Shown: positions 9,610-18,873, numbered from the stretch's first letter. The stretch: DNA of 64,000 bases from an uncultured Chthonomonas sp. (GCA_903951425.1 CAJBBX010000038.1:25699-89698), one strand, 5' to 3'. The notes: generated by a model not told the origin, from the letters alone. Numbers and translations are program-made.

Positions 9610-10617
9610 CTATGTAGCCCGGTTCGGGACTACCAACTCCCCATCGGCGGCAATTGCCCTCTGATGGTCCCCTACAGGGCTACTGCAAGACAACGCCGCG
9701 GCCGCGTTCCGACGCAGGCCGGCCCACCTGGCGCGCTTCACGGGTGAACGGCGGAACTGCTCGCGGAACTGCTCCTCGTCCAACTCGGCCAGTTCCGCGA
9801 GGGTCCGCGCCGTCGTGGCGGGCCGGGGCGCGAACGCCGAATCGGCGACTGCCTCGGCACGGGCGTTGAACGGGCAGACCTCCTGGCAGACGTCACACCC
9901 GAAGACGCGGCGCCCCAGCCCGGCGGCCTGCTCGGGCGTGAAGCCGCCCCGGTGCTCGATGGTCAGGTACGAGAGGCACCGGTTCGAGTCGACCATGCCG
10001 GGCGCCGCGATTGCGCCGGTCGGGCAGGCATCGATGCATCGGGTGCAGCGGCCGCAACGGCCCGCCGCAGGGACATCGCACGCCAGGTCCACGTCCACAA
10101 GCAACTCGGCAAGCAGGAGCCATGTGCCGAAGCGGCGATGGATGAGCATGCCGCTCTTCCCAAAGAAGCCCAACCCGGCGCGAACTGCCAGCGCACGCTC
10201 CAACAGCGGGCTGCTGTCCACACAGATGCGGGCGCGGACCGGGCCGCCCGAGGCCGCCTGCAGGGCGGCGTGCAGCAACCGGAGCCGCTCCTTGAGGACA
10301 TCGTGATAGTCCAGGTTGCGGGCATAGCGCGCGAACAGGGCCTGGCCGAGAGTGGTGGCGGTCGCCGATGGCGCAAAGTTGCAGCTTGCTCCGACGACGA
10401 TGACACTTCGGGCCTCGGGCAGCAGGGCCGTGGGCTCACATCGGGCGGCGGGTTCACGCTCCATGTAGGCCATGCCCGCGTTAAGCCCGGCGGCGAGCCA
10501 GGCCTCCAGCGTAGCCAGGCCGGCGACCGGTTCTGCCGTGGTGATGCCGCATGCCGAGAAGCCCAGTTCGGCGGCCGCGCACTTCACGCCATCGGCAAGC
10601 TCACGGGCGCGCTCCAT
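9610..10617 (-). CDS. queG: Epoxyqueuosine reductase
   Basis: This 335-residue cobalamin- and iron-sulfur-dependent enzyme performs the last step of queuosine synthesis, reducing epoxyqueuosine to queuosine in tRNA. Two ferredoxin-like cluster motifs are present: CGRCTRCIDACPTGAI and CDVCQEVCPFNA. The N-terminal GFSACGITTAEPV and the pre-cluster KSGMLIHRRFGTWLLLAELLVD are typical of QueG. The ATG overlaps the TGA of the upstream DUF4091 gene by one base (TGATG), so translation is probably coupled. The last 30 residues are less conserved and look like a lineage extension. No other queuosine gene is in the window. Confidence 0.94.
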   Translation of the reverse strand: MERARELADGVKCAAAELGFSACGITTAEPVAGLATLEAWLAAGLNAGMAYMEREPAARCEPTALLPEARSVIVVGASCNFAPSATATTLGQALFARYARNLDYHDVLKERLRLLHAALQAASGGPVRARICVDSSPLLERALAVRAGLGFFGKSGMLIHRRFGTWLLLAELLVDVDLACDVPAAGRCGRCTRCIDACPTGAIAAPGMVDSNRCLSYLTIEHRGGFTPEQAAGLGRRVFGCDVCQEVCPFNARAEAVADSAFAPRPATTARTLAELAELDEEQFREQFRRSPVKRARWAGLRRNAAAALSCSSPVGDHQRAIAADGELVVPNRAT

Positions 10618-13196
10618 CAGCGCCTGGCGGTCCCCACAGCCCGCGCCGCCGTGGCGCGCAGGTCCGCGAAGGCCGCGCCGGCATTCATGCCCGGGGTGAA
10701 GCCATCGAGACTGACGCCGCAGGCCCGTAACGCGCCTGCCAGGGAGGCTGCCGTCTGCCGGCGGCTCCAGCCCCGCGCCGCAGCCAGCGCCGCGAGGTAC
10801 TCGGCGTCCTGCTGGCCGCGGCGAAGCGCCTTGAGCCGAAGGCTGGCCACGGGTCCGTCAATGCCGAACACGCGGCCGGGCACAAGGAGCGCCGTTGGGT
10901 CGGGCTTGGTCAGCGCCTCCTCGCCGCCCACGGTCTGCCAGGGCACCACGGCGTCGGCGCCAGCCAGCCAGGCACGGACGCACCAGCCCTCGGCGACGAT
11001 GTCGAGCGCCTCCGGCGAGTTGGCCTCGCCATAGCTCCAAAAGCGCGTGCCGGCCCGGGTACGGAGGGTCTCGATCAGCGCCGGGCGACGGTAGATCTCC
11101 TCGTTCACCACCATCAGGTCGACCAGCCCGTCCAACCATCGGCGCTGCCACTGCGGCCGCGAGCAGTCCTCCCGGAAGCGCACGACTGAACCGCGCGGCG
11201 CGCCTCGGCGCATCTGCCGGGCAAAGTAGGCCAGGGCCAGCCAGTCATCCCTGGTGTTGGGCTCATCCAGTAACCACCACGAGACACCCCTGCCGCCCAT
11301 GGCCGGGTCGCGGTACATGTTCTTGTTATTGAGATAGAACTGCAGTTCGGTCCGGCTCCAAGCCTTCTCGCGGGCGTGGTCGGCGAAGAGGCGCGACGCA
11401 GTCGCGACGGCGTCGCCGTAGGAAGCCGGAAGCGCATCGGCGATGGCCGAAGCCTTGAGGGCATGCTCGATGATGCAGGCCGGGTAGTCGCGGGTCGAAG
11501 CCTTGAACGCATAGTCGGTGCGGATATCGGCCGGCCACGCCTCGTGGATCGGCAGGTAAATGTGCGTGACCGGCATCCGGCCGCGGGGCAGGCCGTCGAA
11601 GGCGCTGCCATCCAGGTAGGGCCCCCAGCGGGCGTCCCACGCGGACCAGTCGGTCACGCGCAGGTCAGCCCCGGTCCCGGCCACGGGCGGCGCGTATCCG
11701 GCCGTCACATCGCCGCCGTGGGAGTAGCCCAGCGATGCCAGCGTGGTGCGGTGCAAATGCGCCAAACGGTGGAACTCGCGCTCAAGCGCCAGGGCGCGCG
11801 GGCTGTCGTCGGGAACGCGCCAGGCGCGGCTCACCGGACCGTAGGTGTTGAGGCTCACGTCGAACCGTAGCGCATCGGGCATCCGGAGCGAGTTGAGCTC
11901 CATCAGCACCGGCACGCGGGCCGTCTCTGTTCCGATCCGAACCGTCACCTCGGAGCGGTACGACCCCGGCGGCGCGTTCGTCGGCGCCAGGAGCTCCACC
12001 AACACCGACTGGTAACGCTGGCCGAGCACCTTGTTGGCCTGCCATGGGATGTCGAAGGTCCCTGTCAGCGGCACGCAGTACTCCGGCGCCCACCGGTTGC
12101 CCTTCACCGACCAGAGGCGCGATACCCACGAACGCAGCGGCACCGATGGCCCGCCGCGCTCGGGCCTGAGCCCGGGCGCAACCTGAACGCTGACGCCCGA
12201 GGCCGATCCCCGTTGGGCGTCTAGCAGAAGCTGGAAGGCCACCAGCTCGCCTCGCGCGGCTCTCAGGTGTACCGCGCTGGAGTGCCAGAGGCCATCGCCG
12301 CCGACCTCCGGCCCCACGCCGGGCGCACCGTACAACTGGGCGCCGCACCGCTCCAACACCGCACCGGTGATGGGGTGCGCCTTCTCGGTCTCCGGCAAGG
12401 CCGCCACACGCAGTCCGGAGCCCACCCCCGCCCAACCGCCCGCCGGACGCGCCCCAACCTGAACCGGTAGCGCCGGAGGCAGGCTCGGCGCCGGGGCGGC
12501 CGGAGGCGGGGCGGGCGACTGCCACGTAACGCCCGCCGGCTGACCCTCTATGATGAGTACTGGCTGCGAGGCCGACTGCTCCCGCGAGTAGATGTCATTG
12601 TTCGCTGCCGTCTGACCCTTCTCATCGGTCACTGCAATACCGTGCCCGTTGGCCAGGGCCGCCTCGACGACCGGCACGGGCACCGAAGCCTCCAGCCACC
12701 CATCGCCTGTCTCGCGCACGTCCGAGTAGCCCTCCACCGTGCCCGCCATGCCGAACGCGGCGTCGGTGAAGTCCACGCCCGTTCCGGCCCATCGGCCGGT
12801 CGGCGGCGCGGCGCGGTCAAAGGTGCAGCCGCGAGCCGACACGGAGCCCAAGCCGGTTCCCTCCTCCCAGTCGGACGCGACCGAGGAGAAGCCCAGCGTG
12901 CGGAGCTTGCGGTCGCCTCCGGCATAGCGCATCCGGAGAGTGGCGCGGGCGATGCGCCAGCCGCGGATGCGCGACGCATCGAAGCGCAGGAGGGCCATCA
13001 TCTGAATGCCCTTCAGGCGAAACCGCGTGGAGGCGCCGTAGCTCAGGTCTGCCTCACCCTCGTAGGACGAGAGATTCGTGTCGGCCACGCAGGGCAGCGT
13101 CGCCATCTGCCAGCCGGGCTGCGTGCCGCGAATGCCCGCGCCGGCGAACGCGAGTACAGCACAGCAGACCCATCGGCAGCCGGTCCATAGATACAA
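10617..13196 (-). CDS. Secreted DUF4091 glycoside-hydrolase-like protein
   Basis: I place the start at a TTG (13196) behind GGAGGG, which gives about 859 residues beginning with a signal peptide (MYLWTGCRWVCCAVLAFAGAG). Residues of about 30-210 look like a DNRLRE/CBM96-type beta-sandwich (ADTNLSS, FRLKGIQMMALLRFD). The C-terminal half is a DUF4091 domain, related in fold to family GH123-like hydrolases, with LLDEPNT as a likely acidic active-site strand and the closing motif RLKALRRGQQDAEYL. It probably acts on glycans outside the cytoplasm; the substrate cannot be told. A longer reading to 13295 would use up the promoter space of the divergent TIM-barrel gene. It is translationally coupled to queG, an odd partner. 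Confidence 0.82.
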   Translation of the reverse strand: MYLWTGCRWVCCAVLAFAGAGIRGTQPGWQMATLPCVADTNLSSYEGEADLSYGASTRFRLKGIQMMALLRFDASRIRGWRIARATLRMRYAGGDRKLRTLGFSSVASDWEEGTGLGSVSARGCTFDRAAPPTGRWAGTGVDFTDAAFGMAGTVEGYSDVRETGDGWLEASVPVPVVEAALANGHGIAVTDEKGQTAANNDIYSREQSASQPVLIIEGQPAGVTWQSPAPPPAAPAPSLPPALPVQVGARPAGGWAGVGSGLRVAALPETEKAHPITGAVLERCGAQLYGAPGVGPEVGGDGLWHSSAVHLRAARGELVAFQLLLDAQRGSASGVSVQVAPGLRPERGGPSVPLRSWVSRLWSVKGNRWAPEYCVPLTGTFDIPWQANKVLGQRYQSVLVELLAPTNAPPGSYRSEVTVRIGTETARVPVLMELNSLRMPDALRFDVSLNTYGPVSRAWRVPDDSPRALALEREFHRLAHLHRTTLASLGYSHGGDVTAGYAPPVAGTGADLRVTDWSAWDARWGPYLDGSAFDGLPRGRMPVTHIYLPIHEAWPADIRTDYAFKASTRDYPACIIEHALKASAIADALPASYGDAVATASRLFADHAREKAWSRTELQFYLNNKNMYRDPAMGGRGVSWWLLDEPNTRDDWLALAYFARQMRRGAPRGSVVRFREDCSRPQWQRRWLDGLVDLMVVNEEIYRRPALIETLRTRAGTRFWSYGEANSPEALDIVAEGWCVRAWLAGADAVVPWQTVGGEEALTKPDPTALLVPGRVFGIDGPVASLRLKALRRGQQDAEYLAALAAARGWSRRQTAASLAGALRACGVSLDGFTPGMNAGAAFADLRATAARAVGTARR

Positions 13197-13316
13197 GGAT
13201 TCTTGCCCTCCCGCGGCGAATGGTCCGCCATACGCCGGTCTCCGGAGAGTTCCACTCCCAGCGGGCGACTTCCTGCCCGGAAGCCGCGCGGTCACAAATC
13301 ACAAAGGACACCCATC

Positions 13317-14075
13317 ATGGCAAAGATTCCCATCGCCCTGCAGATGTACACCGTGCGCGACGAAGCCGCCAGAGACTTCATCGGCGCGTTCAAGCAGACC
13401 GCCGAGATCGGCTACTCCGGTGTCGAGCTGGCCGGCACAGGCGGCATGAGCGCCGCCGAGCTGAAGAAGGTGCTCGACGACCTGGGCCTCGCCGTCGCCG
13501 GTAGCCACGTCGGCATTGAGCAGCTCGAGAGCGACCTGAACGCCGCGCTGGACTTCAACGAGGCGCTGGGCAACAAGCGCGTGGTCTGCCCCTACATGCC
13601 CGAAGAGCGACGCCGCAACGGCGACGGTTGGCAGCGCACGGCGGAGCTCTTCAACAAGGTGGGCCAGGCCTGCTGCGCCCGCGGCCTGCTCTTCGGCTAC
13701 CACAACCACTCGTTCGAGTTCGAGACCTTCGACGGAGTTGCGGGCCTGGACATCCTCTTCGGCGGTACCGATCCGGCGCTGGTTAAGGCCGAGATCGACA
13801 CCTACTGGGTGGAGCACGGTGGACAGGTGCCCGCCGAGTACATCCGCCGCTACGCCGACCGCGTGGAGCTGGTACACCTGAAGGACATGGCGGCCACCGA
13901 CGACCGCGGCTTCGCCGAAGTCGGCACGGGCATCCTCGACTTCAAGGCCATCTTCGCCGAGAGCGAGAAGGCCGGCGCCGCCTGGTACATCGTTGAGCAG
14001 GACGTCTGCCCGGGGCCGGCGTTCGAGAGCGTGAAGCTGAGCTTCGACAATCTCAAGGCCATGGGCCAGGGCTAA
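13317..14075 (+). CDS. Sugar phosphate isomerase/epimerase (TIM barrel)
   Basis: This 252-residue protein belongs to the xylose-isomerase-like TIM-barrel family (AP_endonuc_2). The opening IALQMYTVRDEA, the strand KAEIDTYWVEHGG and the late GTGILDFKAIF and YIVEQD segments hold the Glu/His/Asp metal ligands typical of this group. Members isomerise or epimerise keto-sugars, or degrade inositols and related polyols. The exact substrate is not readable. The ATG follows AAAGGA. The gene is transcribed divergently from the secreted DUF4091 gene across 120 bp, so the two may be co-regulated in glycan catabolism (inference). A strong hairpin ends the gene. Confidence 0.85.
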   Translation: MAKIPIALQMYTVRDEAARDFIGAFKQTAEIGYSGVELAGTGGMSAAELKKVLDDLGLAVAGSHVGIEQLESDLNAALDFNEALGNKRVVCPYMPEERRRNGDGWQRTAELFNKVGQACCARGLLFGYHNHSFEFETFDGVAGLDILFGGTDPALVKAEIDTYWVEHGGQVPAEYIRRYADRVELVHLKDMAATDDRGFAEVGTGILDFKAIFAESEKAGAAWYIVEQDVCPGPAFESVKLSFDNLKAMGQG

Positions 14076-14090
14076 GGCCCTTGCCTACTC

Positions 14091-14122
14091 GCCGCGCGGC
14101 CGCACCAACACGGCCGCGCGGC
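14091..14122. terminator. 12-bp perfect hairpin after the TIM-barrel gene
   Basis: GCCGCGCGGCCG and CGGCCGCGCGGC form a perfect 12-bp stem around an 8-base loop. There is no T tract. It lies between the isomerase gene and the outer-membrane protein gene and probably separates their transcripts. Confidence 0.6.
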
Positions 14123-14142
14123 AGACACCAAGGAGCGACCGC

Positions 14143-15240
14143 ATGAAGTTCCTTACAGCAGCCGCAATCGTCCTGTCGGCGGGCGCCCTCGTGGTCCGAG
14201 CCGAGGGCGACATCACCTTTGGAGGCAATGCTCGGGCGTTCGCCATGGGCGGCGCAGGCCTGGCAGTGGTCGACGAGCTCGGGCGCACCTCTACGGCCAA
14301 TCCAGCATCCCTGGCGCTGCAGAGTCGCTCGTTCCGCATGGGCATCCCGAGCTTGGGGCTCCGCGCATCGGGCATCCCGATCCGGCAGGCCTGGGAGCAC
14401 ATCACCGGCAATCCGGACCTGAACGACGCCGTGGGCCTAGCCCGCGATTTCGGCAAGGACACATCGCAGTTCGGCGTCAGCCTGGGCGCGCTGGTCTCCT
14501 ACAGCCACCTGACTCTCGGCGCCGAGGGCGTTGCCACGGCCTATATCATCCCCAACGCGGCCTTGCGCAACTGGGCGGAGACGGCCAACGGCAACGTGGC
14601 GGCCCTCACCGGCGACGAGCGCGCCGACCTGCTCGGGGCGGCCGTCTATTCGCTCCCCTCCTTCGCCCTGGCGGAGCGCATCTCACCGGCCATGAGCCCC
14701 ACGCGGATTGACATGGGCGCCAAGGTTAAGTTCGCCCGGGCGCTCTACACGCACTACCTCGCCTCGGCGGACAACATCCGAAACAACACCCAGGGCACGC
14801 CGGCGCCGGAGCTACTAGGCGGCACTAGCCTCAGCAAGGAGGGTCTCGGCGTCGATGTGGGCTTCCTCATGCACCCGCGCGACCATCAGGGCCTCTCCGC
14901 CGCGCTGGTGGTGGCGAACCTGATCGGACCTGAGTTCACCTTCGACGGCACGAACGCCGCCGGGGCGCCAACCCGGTACACACTGCAGCCCCGCTCCGCC
15001 GCCGTGGGCCTGGCCTACGCCTCGGGACGCATCCTGGCCGCGCTGGACGGCGTGGACCTCACACGCGCCTATGGTCCGGCGCAGGCTCGCATGGGCGTGG
15101 AGTACACGACGAGGGGCGTCTCATTCCGGACGGGCTACGCCAGCTCGTGCGGCCTGACCGCCGGGATCGGCTGGAACTACCTGCAATTGGCCGTCGGGAA
15201 CAAGACGCCGCTGGAGATCATCCACACACTCCAATTCTAG
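14143..15240 (+). CDS. Outer-membrane beta-barrel protein (TraF/PorV-like)
   Basis: This 365-residue protein has a signal peptide (MKFLTAAAIVLSAGALVVRA), then GGNARAFAMGGAGLAVVDE and a TANPASLAL motif. That combination is found in PorV, TraF_2 and FadL-like barrels. Alternating hydrophobic/polar strands run to the C-terminus, which ends in Phe (TLQF), the usual BAM-recognition residue. It implies that the cell has an outer membrane. The role is unknown; homologues include transport or secretion-linked porins. The stop codon overlaps the convergent thyX stop through a shared CTAG. Confidence 0.75.
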   Translation: MKFLTAAAIVLSAGALVVRAEGDITFGGNARAFAMGGAGLAVVDELGRTSTANPASLALQSRSFRMGIPSLGLRASGIPIRQAWEHITGNPDLNDAVGLARDFGKDTSQFGVSLGALVSYSHLTLGAEGVATAYIIPNAALRNWAETANGNVAALTGDERADLLGAAVYSLPSFALAERISPAMSPTRIDMGAKVKFARALYTHYLASADNIRNNTQGTPAPELLGGTSLSKEGLGVDVGFLMHPRDHQGLSAALVVANLIGPEFTFDGTNAAGAPTRYTLQPRSAAVGLAYASGRILAALDGVDLTRAYGPAQARMGVEYTTRGVSFRTGYASSCGLTAGIGWNYLQLAVGNKTPLEIIHTLQF

Positions 15241-16151
15241 ACCTTGGGCGTCGAGGTCGTCAGGACCCAGACGCCGTCCTGAGCCGCGCCGAGCCGGAAG
15301 TCGCCGAAGAGCAACGCATCCTGGGAGACGAGACAGGCCCAGATGAGCGCCGCCAGCGCGCGTATTTCCAGCTCGGCGTGTTCAGAGCCGCGCATGGCAA
15401 GGAAATGCCGCCACGCTCGGGCATTGCCCGTCACGATGATGGGAGCCTCGGTCTCGTTGCTCAAGGCCGCGCGAGCCGCCTGCTGGAGCTTCTTGCGGGC
15501 GTCGGTCCGCGACTCGCCGTGGAGCAACTGCGCGCCTGCGGACTGCTGCTCCGACAGCGCCGAGCAGAGCTTGCCGTGCTCCTGCGCCAGCCGGTCAATG
15601 CGCTCCTCAAACAGCGCATGGAGTTCGGGCATTGCCTTGAACTCGGGCCTCTCCACGAACCGGACGAGGTCCGGCGACACATAGCGCTGGCTCACCTGCG
15701 AGTAGGCGAAGCCGGCCCTGTGGCGCACCAATTCGTGGGTCAGGCTCCGCGAGACGCCGTAGATGAGCACTGAGTAGTTCGCGTGCTCCAGCACGGAGCC
15801 ATGCCCTGACTCGCGGATGTTGTCGAAATACCGGACGCCGTCTGCGTTCATGGACCGTCTGGGGCCGAAGGAGAGGTAGCAGAGCTGGCCCGCAGCCTTG
15901 CAGAGACCTGCGCCGGGCGACAGCGGCACGGGGTCCGCCAGGTAGCTGTCGAAGCTCAACTCATCCTGGAAGCCTGCCAGGAAGCCGGCCATGCCCTCCG
16001 GCCGGAAGGTAGGGCGCGACAGGAGTGCGATGCCCGGCGCGGTCAGGTACCGCGTGCCGAACGCCGTCTCCATGACGGGCGACTCCACGCACGGGAAGCC
16101 GTCCGCGTCCACCGTCACCAGAGATCGTGGGTCGTGGTTCGTGCTGCTCAT
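15237..16151 (-). CDS. thyX: FAD-dependent thymidylate synthase
   Basis: ThyX makes dTMP from dUMP using methylenetetrahydrofolate and FAD/NADPH. The signature is RHRAGFAYSQVSQRYV, in which one extra residue sits between RHR and the conserved SQRY compared with the mycobacterial form. Other family features are ELVRHR and ARKKLQQAARAALSNETEAP, with the usual C-terminal helical half. I prefer the second ATG (16151), which has GAGG 7 bases upstream, over the first (16163); this gives 304 residues. The gene ends overlap with the outer-membrane protein gene by four bases (CTAG). It is divergent from guaB, so two nucleotide-synthesis genes share a promoter region. Confidence 0.93.
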   Translation of the reverse strand: MSSTNHDPRSLVTVDADGFPCVESPVMETAFGTRYLTAPGIALLSRPTFRPEGMAGFLAGFQDELSFDSYLADPVPLSPGAGLCKAAGQLCYLSFGPRRSMNADGVRYFDNIRESGHGSVLEHANYSVLIYGVSRSLTHELVRHRAGFAYSQVSQRYVSPDLVRFVERPEFKAMPELHALFEERIDRLAQEHGKLCSALSEQQSAGAQLLHGESRTDARKKLQQAARAALSNETEAPIIVTGNARAWRHFLAMRGSEHAELEIRALAALIWACLVSQDALLFGDFRLGAAQDGVWVLTTSTPKV

Positions 16152-16220
16152 AGGTAACCTCATACGCTCCGCCGCCTCCGGGCGCTCCCATCCGGGCCGG
16201 GGCCGGTTGCCTGCTTGGTG

Positions 16221-16226
16221 TATAAT
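16221..16226 (+). promoter_or_regulatory. -10 box upstream of guaB
   Basis: TGTATAATG contains a perfect TATAAT at 16221-16226, 48 bp before the guaB ATG. No clear -35 box is found at 16-18 bp. A GC hairpin (CCGGGC at 16237-16242 with GCCCGG at 16253-16258) falls in the resulting leader. Confidence 0.45.
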
Positions 16227-16274
16227 GACCCATTGTCCGGGCGCCCCCCGGGGCCCGGCGCACGGAGGGATGCC

Positions 16275-17768
16275 ATGCCGGATACCGAGTTGGTGCTTCG
16301 CGACGGGCTCAGTTTCGACGACGTGCTCCTGGAGCCGCTCGATACGGACGTCACCCCCTCAGAGGTTGACCCCCGGAGCTTCATCGCCTGCGACATTGAA
16401 CTGCGGGTGCCGATCATCTCCTCGCCAATGGACCGGGTCACCGAGTCCCGCATGGCCATCGCCATGGCTCGCGAGGGCGGCATCGGCGTGATCCATCGGA
16501 ACATGCCCATCGCCCAGCAGGCGGCCGAAGTCGATCGCGTCAAGCGGTCCGAGCACGGCATTATTGTGAACCCAATCAGCCTCCCGCCGGACCGGACCAT
16601 CGCGGATGCCCTGGAGTTAATGGAACGGTACCACATCTCCGGCGTACCCGTATGCCAGCCCGACGGCACGCTGATCGGCATCCTGACCAACCGCGATATC
16701 CGCTTTGAGACCGACATGGGCCGCACCATCACCTCGCTGATGACGCCCCGCGAGCGCCTGTTCACCGCGCCGGACGGCACCAGCCTGGAGCGAGCCCAGG
16801 AGATCCTGCAGGTCCACCGCATCGAGAAGCTGCCCATCGTCGATGACAAGTTTCGGCTCCTTGGCCTCATTACGATAAAGGATATCCAGAAGATTCGCGA
16901 CCATCCCATGGCCACCAAGGACAGCAACGGCCGCCTCCGCGTGGGCGCCGCCATAGGCCCGCTGCGTGACCCAGTGAAGCGAGCCGGCGCTCTCCGCGAG
17001 GCGGGCGTCGACTTCGTGGTCGTCGATGCAGCCCACGGTCAGAGCAAGGGCGTGCTGGACGCCGTGGACGCCGTCAAGAGGGCATTCCCCGACCTGCCCG
17101 TGATCGGCGGGAACGTGGCGACGCGTAAAGGCGCCCGTGCCCTCATTGACGCGGGATCCAACGGCATCCGCATCGGGCTCGGCGCAGGGAGCATCTGCAC
17201 CACTCGAGTGGTCTCGGGCGTGGGCGTCCCGCAGCTGACGGCTGTGGTGGACTGCGCACGCGAGGCGGCCAAGTCCAACATCCCTGTCATCGCCGACGGA
17301 GGCATCCGCTTCTCCGGCGATGCGGTGAAGGCGCTGGCCGCCGGCGCCGCGGCTGTCATGGTGGGCAACATGCTGGCCGGAACCGACGAGGCGCCGGGCG
17401 AGACCATCCTCTACCAGGGCCGCGCATACAAGGACTACCGCGGCATGGGTTCCGAATCCGCCATGCGCGAGGGCTCCAGCGACCGGTACGGCCAGGACAG
17501 CCAGACCCGCTTCGTGCCCGAGGGCGTTGAGGGCCGGGTGCCCTACAAGGGCGCGGTCTCCGATACCATCCACCAGATGCTGGGCGGCATTCGCTCCGGC
17601 ATGGGCTACCTCGGCGCCCACACGCTGCCGCAGCTTCAGGCTCGGGCCAACTTCGTCCGCATCACGGGCGCCAGCCTGCGCGAAAGCCATGTGCACGACG
17701 TCTGGATCACCAAGGAGCCACCGAACTACTCGTCCGAGCATGTCCGCGCGGACCGGTCAGGGGAATAG
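16275..17768 (+). CDS. guaB: IMP dehydrogenase
   Basis: This 497-residue enzyme oxidises IMP to XMP, the committed step of GMP synthesis. The catalytic Cys308 lies in [11 protein letters not shown]. The IMP-binding DGGIRFSGD, the phosphate loop [12 protein letters not shown] and the flap [19 protein letters not shown] are all present. A Bateman module of two CBS domains (about residues 90-205, with ILTNRDIRF and GLITIKDI) is inserted in the barrel. The ATG at 16275 has GGAGGG upstream; an earlier in-frame start at 16215 lies inside the promoter region. Full length and intact. Confidence 0.97.
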   Translation: MPDTELVLRDGLSFDDVLLEPLDTDVTPSEVDPRSFIACDIELRVPIISSPMDRVTESRMAIAMAREGGIGVIHRNMPIAQQAAEVDRVKRSEHGIIVNPISLPPDRTIADALELMERYHISGVPVCQPDGTLIGILTNRDIRFETDMGRTITSLMTPRERLFTAPDGTSLERAQEILQVHRIEKLPIVDDKFRLLGLITIKDIQKIRDHPMATKDSNGRLRVGAAIGPLRDPVKRAGALREAGVDFVVVDAAHGQSKGVLDAVDAVKRAFPDLPVIGGNVATRKGARALIDAGSNGIRIGLGAGSICTTRVVSGVGVPQLTAVVDCAREAAKSNIPVIADGGIRFSGDAVKALAAGAAAVMVGNMLAGTDEAPGETILYQGRAYKDYRGMGSESAMREGSSDRYGQDSQTRFVPEGVEGRVPYKGAVSDTIHQMLGGIRSGMGYLGAHTLPQLQARANFVRITGASLRESHVHDVWITKEPPNYSSEHVRADRSGE

Positions 17769-17809
17769 CCCTGCTGCCTGACATCGCAGAGCCGCCGCCA
17801 CGGACCGAC

Positions 17810-17842
17810 CAGGAGCCCCTGCGAAACGGGGCTCCTGCCTTT
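17810..17842 (+). terminator. Intrinsic-type terminator after guaB
   Basis: CAGGAGCCCC and GGGGCTCCTG form a perfect 10-bp stem around TGCGAAAC, followed by CCTTT. It lies 42 bp after the guaB stop. It also falls inside the region where the following Dus gene would have to begin if it used an early non-AUG start. Confidence 0.6.
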
Positions 17843-17872
17843 GCGATCGGCCCGGTCAGCATCGATCCTCCC

Positions 17873-18814
17873 GTGGTGCTGGCCCCCATGGCCGATGTCA
17901 CCAACGCGCCATACCGCCGCATCGCCAAGCGCGTGGGCGGCATCGGCCTCGCCTGCACGGAGCAGATGAGCGTCTCGGCCCTGCACCACGGTAGCGCACG
18001 GGCGGCCCGCATGCTCCGGTGGAGCGAGGGGGAGCGCCCGCTCTCGGTCCAGCTCTTCGGCTCCAGTCCCGCCTACATGGGCGACGCCGCCCGTGCGGCC
18101 GAGGCGAACGGCGCAGACATCATCGACATCAACATGGGTTGCTGGGTGCCCAAGGTCTGCCGCCAGGGCGCCGGGGCCGCCCTGCTCCGCGATGCAGCCA
18201 CGGCGCTGGCCATCGTCGACGCCGTCGTCGCCGCGGTGGGCGTGCCCGTGACCGTGAAGCTCCGTGCGGGATGGTCGGCATCGGAGCTCACCGCCGTGCC
18301 CCTCGCCCTGGAGTTGACGAAGCGCGGTGTGCAGGCCCTGACGCTTCACGCGCGCACGGCCCAGCAAGGCTTCGAGGGGTCGGCCGATTGGCAGTGGATC
18401 ACCGAGATGCGCCAGGCACTGGACGTGCCGATCATCGGCAACGGCGACGTGCGCGCGCCCGATGATGCCGTGCGGATGCTGCGCCAGACCGGTTGCCACG
18501 GTGTCATGGTGGGCCGGGCGGCCATCGGCAACCCCTGGGCGTTGCGTGACATCGTGGCATACCTGGCCAAGGGAACCGTGCCCCCTCCCCCATCCCATGC
18601 GGAGCGGCTTGAGACGGCTCTGGAGCACGTCACCGGCCTCGCCGAGATCATGGGCGAGCGCTTCGCGGTGATCCACCTGCGCGGCCAGCTACCCCGCTAC
18701 GTGCGGGGCCTGCCCGGGGCGTCAGCGGCCCGCGAACGCATCATGACGGCCGTGAGCATCGCCGACGTCACCGCAGTACTGGAAGACACGCTGGCCGGAG
18801 CCTCGGCGCCATAG
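17873..18814 (+). CDS. tRNA-dihydrouridine synthase (DusB-like)
   Basis: This FMN enzyme reduces uridines in tRNA to dihydrouridine. [13 protein letters not shown] opens the TIM barrel, INMGCW carries the catalytic Cys (the usual Pro after it is replaced by Trp), and [12 protein letters not shown] and [11 protein letters not shown] form the FMN phosphate site. The first conventional start codon is the GTG at 17873, which would cut the first beta strand. The frame is open upstream and encodes [12 protein letters not shown], which matches the usual DusB N-terminus. The true start is probably a non-AUG codon between 17771 (CTG behind AGGGG) and 17846 (ATC). The C-terminal tRNA-binding helical domain is present. 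Confidence 0.9.
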   Translation: MVLAPMADVTNAPYRRIAKRVGGIGLACTEQMSVSALHHGSARAARMLRWSEGERPLSVQLFGSSPAYMGDAARAAEANGADIIDINMGCWVPKVCRQGAGAALLRDAATALAIVDAVVAAVGVPVTVKLRAGWSASELTAVPLALELTKRGVQALTLHARTAQQGFEGSADWQWITEMRQALDVPIIGNGDVRAPDDAVRMLRQTGCHGVMVGRAAIGNPWALRDIVAYLAKGTVPPPPSHAERLETALEHVTGLAEIMGERFAVIHLRGQLPRYVRGLPGASAARERIMTAVSIADVTAVLEDTLAGASAP

Positions 18815-18818
18815 ACGG

Positions 18819-18854
18819 CGGCGGCCCCTCTGCCGCAGTGCGAAGGGGCCGCCG
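18819..18854. terminator. Bidirectional hairpin between dus and hsp20
   Basis: CGGCGGCCCCT and AGGGGCCGCCG form an 11-bp perfect stem around a 14-base loop between convergent genes. No T tract. Confidence 0.6.
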
Positions 18855-18873
18855 GGGTTCGCCGGGCCGTTGC

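Noticed and set aside
13197-13295. Longer N-terminus for the DUF4091 protein
   Set aside because: It hides the signal peptide behind about 33 residues and fills the divergent promoter region.
16215-16274. GTG-type upstream start for guaB
   Set aside because: It lies in the promoter/leader region; the ATG at 16275 has GGAGGG and matches IMPDH N-termini.
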